The notes beneath the pieces are model-generated. The model ran no database searches, had not been told where the DNA came from, and saw only the letters and a program-made list of their open reading frames with translations. From 2-02-FULL-66-22 sp964576535 (GTDB lineage: Bacteria; Methylomirabilota; Methylomirabilia; Methylomirabilales; 2-02-FULL-66-22), in the NCBI GenBank assembly GCA_964576535.1, contig CAZNWB010000161.1, forward strand, positions 1 to 5,737: a stretch of 5,737 nucleotides of DNA, in the 5' to 3' direction. The position numbers and the translations under genes were made by a program. Below are positions 4,050 to 5,737 of this stretch, one piece after another; position 1 is the first letter of the stretch; each line of letters opens with the position of its first letter.

Positions 4050-4173
4050 CGATCGTGTCCTCGCCGAGGACAGGCTGCATCTCGACTGCTTCCCTGCATG
4101 AAACGGTACCGGACACCATTTCCATGATCGAGGGATCGGACTTTTCGAGCAAGGTCCCGCCTGACAGCGCCAA
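4039..4173 (-). CDS. Small hypothetical ORF overlapping the ORF6N start
   Basis: An open frame of 44 codons runs from TTG at 4173 to TGA at 4041-4039. It encodes a protein ending MEMVSGTVSCREAVEMQPVL and then GEDTIDEA. It overlaps the ORF6N start by 11 bases, an arrangement compatible with translational coupling, and codon third positions are about 70% G/C. Against it, there is no clear Shine-Dalgarno before the TTG or before the internal ATG codons, and I do not recognise the protein. It could be a real leader peptide or small partner, the tail of a lost upstream gene, or chance. Confidence 0.25.
   Translation of the reverse strand: MALSGGTLLEKSDPSIMEMVSGTVSCREAVEMQPVLGEDTIDEA
4056..4072 (-). 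promoter_or_regulatory. Hairpin or palindrome covering the ORF6N ribosome binding site
   Basis: The inverted repeat TGTCCTC-GCC-GAGGACA (7-bp perfect arms, 3-base loop) lies 7 bases upstream of the ORF6N ATG. On the mRNA the Shine-Dalgarno GAGGA is the inner part of the downstream arm, so the hairpin would hide it. As DNA it could instead be an operator. Confidence 0.5.
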
Positions 4174-4250
4174 TGTCCAGCGCGCGGCGCGTCACCTGCA
4201 AGCGCAAGTTCGGCAGCGGCGATACCCGACTGCGGGAAGGGATGCCCGTA

Positions 4251-5042
4251 CTACGGCGCCCTGGCCGCCGTCAAGCCGGAGAACACGAACTTGTACGTGT
4301 GCGCGGTGCTGTCGTAGTCGGCGCGGAACGTCGTCGGATAGCGCTCACGCGATGGCCGGTCGGGCACCTCCGGAATGTCCAGGCTGAAGCTGCGTCGCTC
4401 GAGCAGCGTCGCGCGCGTAACCATCGGCTCCAGGAAGATCGGCCGCCCGCGGTAGTAGCCCACGAGCATCGTCTTCTGGAACGGTGTCGCGGCGTGCAGC
4501 TCCGCTCCCGGCGCCGCGTGCATTCCCATCTTCGGCACGCACAGCCCGACGAGAGTGCCGAGCTGCGGGACGCTCACATCGGGCAGCTCGTAGGCCACCG
4601 GAGGCCGGCCCGGCTTCGTCGAGTCGGCGCAGTCGATCGCACTCAGCTCGTCGGCCGAGATCGTATAGAAATGAAAATCGAAGTGGGGCACGAGGTAGAG
4701 GTCCGGTGGATGGCCGTGGGGCTCCCAGTAGAGCGTCATGACCTTGAAGCCGGTCGCCGAGGTCACGGCCTCGGGCAGCGGAATCACCGCGGCTGCGACA
4801 GGCGGCCAGACCATCGGGGCGTCGGCCGGCGCGTTCTCGATTGAGCCGATCGGACCCGTTGCCCCGAACGCCACGAGCGCGGTTCCTGAGGTCTCGCCCC
4901 ACACGCAGACGTCGGCGCCGTTGACGGGACGGCACTCGCCCCGGACGACCTGCTGCATGTTGCACGCCGTGAGCCCGATGACGAGCATCCCGACGGCCGC
5001 CAGGGCGTGGAAGCGGCCCTGGTACGGAGAGTTCTTTGACAT
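4251..5042 (-). CDS. Secreted lipoprotein, TTHB210-like/DUF5602 type
   Basis: This 263-residue protein has a type II signal peptide: positive N terminus (K3, R10), hydrophobic stretch at about residues 13-24 and lipobox L24-T25-A26-C27. It is therefore expected to be lipid-anchored outside the inner membrane. The mature part carries the marks of the TTHB210-like (DUF5602) group: LYWEPHGHPP (104-113), VPHFDFHFY (118-126, with H120, D122, H124), VPKMGMH (169-175) and FLEPMVTRATL (203-213). The histidine and acidic residues suggest metal binding, but the biochemical role of the family is not known to me. Cysteines 37, 46, 138 and 168 could form disulfides. ATG at 5042 follows AGGAGG (5052-5047) with a short 4-base gap. 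It appears monocistronic. Gene content is unlike the TA genes to its left, so it may mark the return to ordinary chromosome. Confidence 0.85.
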   Translation of the reverse strand: MSKNSPYQGRFHALAAVGMLVIGLTACNMQQVVRGECRPVNGADVCVWGETSGTALVAFGATGPIGSIENAPADAPMVWPPVAAAVIPLPEAVTSATGFKVMTLYWEPHGHPPDLYLVPHFDFHFYTISADELSAIDCADSTKPGRPPVAYELPDVSVPQLGTLVGLCVPKMGMHAAPGAELHAATPFQKTMLVGYYRGRPIFLEPMVTRATLLERRSFSLDIPEVPDRPSRERYPTTFRADYDSTAHTYKFVFSGLTAARAP

Positions 5043-5119
5043 AGAGCCTCCTGTGGTGAGTCGGTTCGTGCGACAAGCGCTTGACTGATACGAGGGCGGG
5101 CAAGAATAGCCTAAACTGC

Positions 5120-5737
5120 AGGGAGCTGCAAGAATGTACGCGGCGGCTGTGGGCGGCCGGCGTGGCCCGGCCGCGCCACCGCCGGCCGCCCCGCCACCGG
5201 GCCCGGCGGCCGCGGAAGGCCCAGGCGGGCCTGCTCGTCCTCTGGGATGGCAGCCCGCATGCCTGGCTGGAGGCCCGGGGGCCCCACTGCTCCTTGGTCG
5301 GGGCGATGGACGATGCCACCGGGGCGCTCCTCCCGGGGGCCACCTTCGTCCCGGCGGAAGACACGGTGAGCTACCTCCGCCTCTTGCAGACGCTGGTCAG
5401 CCGCTGCGGGATCCCGGTGGCCTTCTACATGGACTGCCACAGCATCTTCCGGCGCAACGACGCCGCCTGGACCGTGGAGGAAGAGCTCCGGGGGCGCCAG
5501 GATCCCACCCAGGTGGGCCGGGCCCTGGCGGCCCTGGGCATCGAGCCGATCTACGCCCTGAGCCCCCAGGCCAAGGGGCGCATCGAGCGGCTGTGGGGGA
5601 CCCTCCAGGATCGGCTGGTGGCGGAACTCCACCTCGCGGGCATCCGCACCGTGGCGGCCGCGAATGCGTTCCTCCCCCAGTTCACCCCGCAGTTCAACGC
5701 CCGCTTCGCGCGGCCCCCGGCGGACCTGGTCCCGGCG
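5120..5737 (+). pseudogene. ISNCY-family DDE transposase, 5'-truncated and cut by the window edge
   Basis: This plus-strand frame has no good start codon and is open to the right edge. It begins in the linker before the catalytic domain (RRLWAAGVARPRHRRPP, then RPRKAQAG) and continues with the rve-type core. The catalytic triad is visible: D in LLVLWDGSPHAWLE (5246-5248), D in AFYMDCHSIF (5432-5434) and E in AKGRIERLWGT (5585-5587), with TQVGRALAALGIEPIYALSPQ between the last two. These motifs fit the ISNCY family. The N-terminal helix-turn-helix region, usually more than 100 residues, is absent: similarity stops near 5123-5140, and a short intergenic region and the lipoprotein promoter lie beyond. 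In-frame TTG (5081) or GTG (5162) are possible but unsupported starts. The region is extremely G/C-rich. It is most likely an old IS fragment; its 3' end and terminal repeats are not visible. Confidence 0.85.

Noticed and set aside
4345..5364. 339-residue minus-strand open frame spanning the lipoprotein and part of the transposase
   Set aside because: It lies in the wrong frame relative to a protein with a clear lipobox and DUF5602 motifs, and it also crosses the transposase on the opposite strand. Its composition is Arg-rich, as expected of a shadow.
5111..5632. 173-residue minus-strand open frame at the right end
   Set aside because: It is antisense to the DDE transposase core, whose D, D and E motifs are clear on the plus strand.

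Overview
This is a GC-rich, gene-dense accessory segment that looks chromosomal. It is dominated by small toxin-antitoxin (TA) operons. The G/C-rich third codon positions, GTG starts, short overlapping TA pairs and abundant non-coding simple repeats suggest an environmental high-GC bacterium. Candidates such as Rokubacteria, NC10, Acidobacteria or a deltaproteobacterial relative are only an impression; no phylogenetic marker is present.

Layout, left to right: (1) the 3' end of a PIN-domain VapC toxin gene (1-278, +), cut by the window edge; (2) a repeat-rich gap (279-598) with heptamer and octamer arrays; (3) a complete Phd/YefM antitoxin and VapC operon on the minus strand (1251 down to 599), with a near-consensus promoter whose spacer is a palindromic operator; (4) another octamer array (1329-1396); (5) a HigB-like toxin and XRE antitoxin operon on the minus strand (2062 down to 1398), whose toxin has lost or hidden its normal start; (6) a gene-free stretch (2136-2601) holding an array, the remnant tail of an ORF6N gene, a G-quadruplex motif and a promoter/operator; (7) a Phd/YefM antitoxin and COG1569-type PIN toxin operon on the plus strand (2602-3311); (8) another array (3335-3401); (9) an intact ORF6N (KilA-N-like) DNA-binding protein gene on the minus strand (4049 down to 3492) containing a 33-bp perfect palindrome; (10) a secreted lipoprotein of the TTHB210-like/DUF5602 type (5042 down to 4251, -); (11) a 5'-truncated ISNCY-family DDE transposase running off the right edge (+).

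The TA pairs each use the usual logic: antitoxin and toxin genes overlap by 4 bp for translational coupling, and a palindrome over the promoter allows autorepression. The unusual part is the spacing. A composite short-repeat element (GGCAGC-type heptamers, then GTCGAANN octamers, then AAGAACTC octamers), always in the same orientation, lies just past the 3' end of every TA operon and of both ORF6N copies. One vapBC-type operon sits between two direct copies of an array plus ORF6N tail. This looks like a modular array of TA cassettes separated by direct repeats that could recombine. That reading is inference, but it is the most interesting feature of the window.
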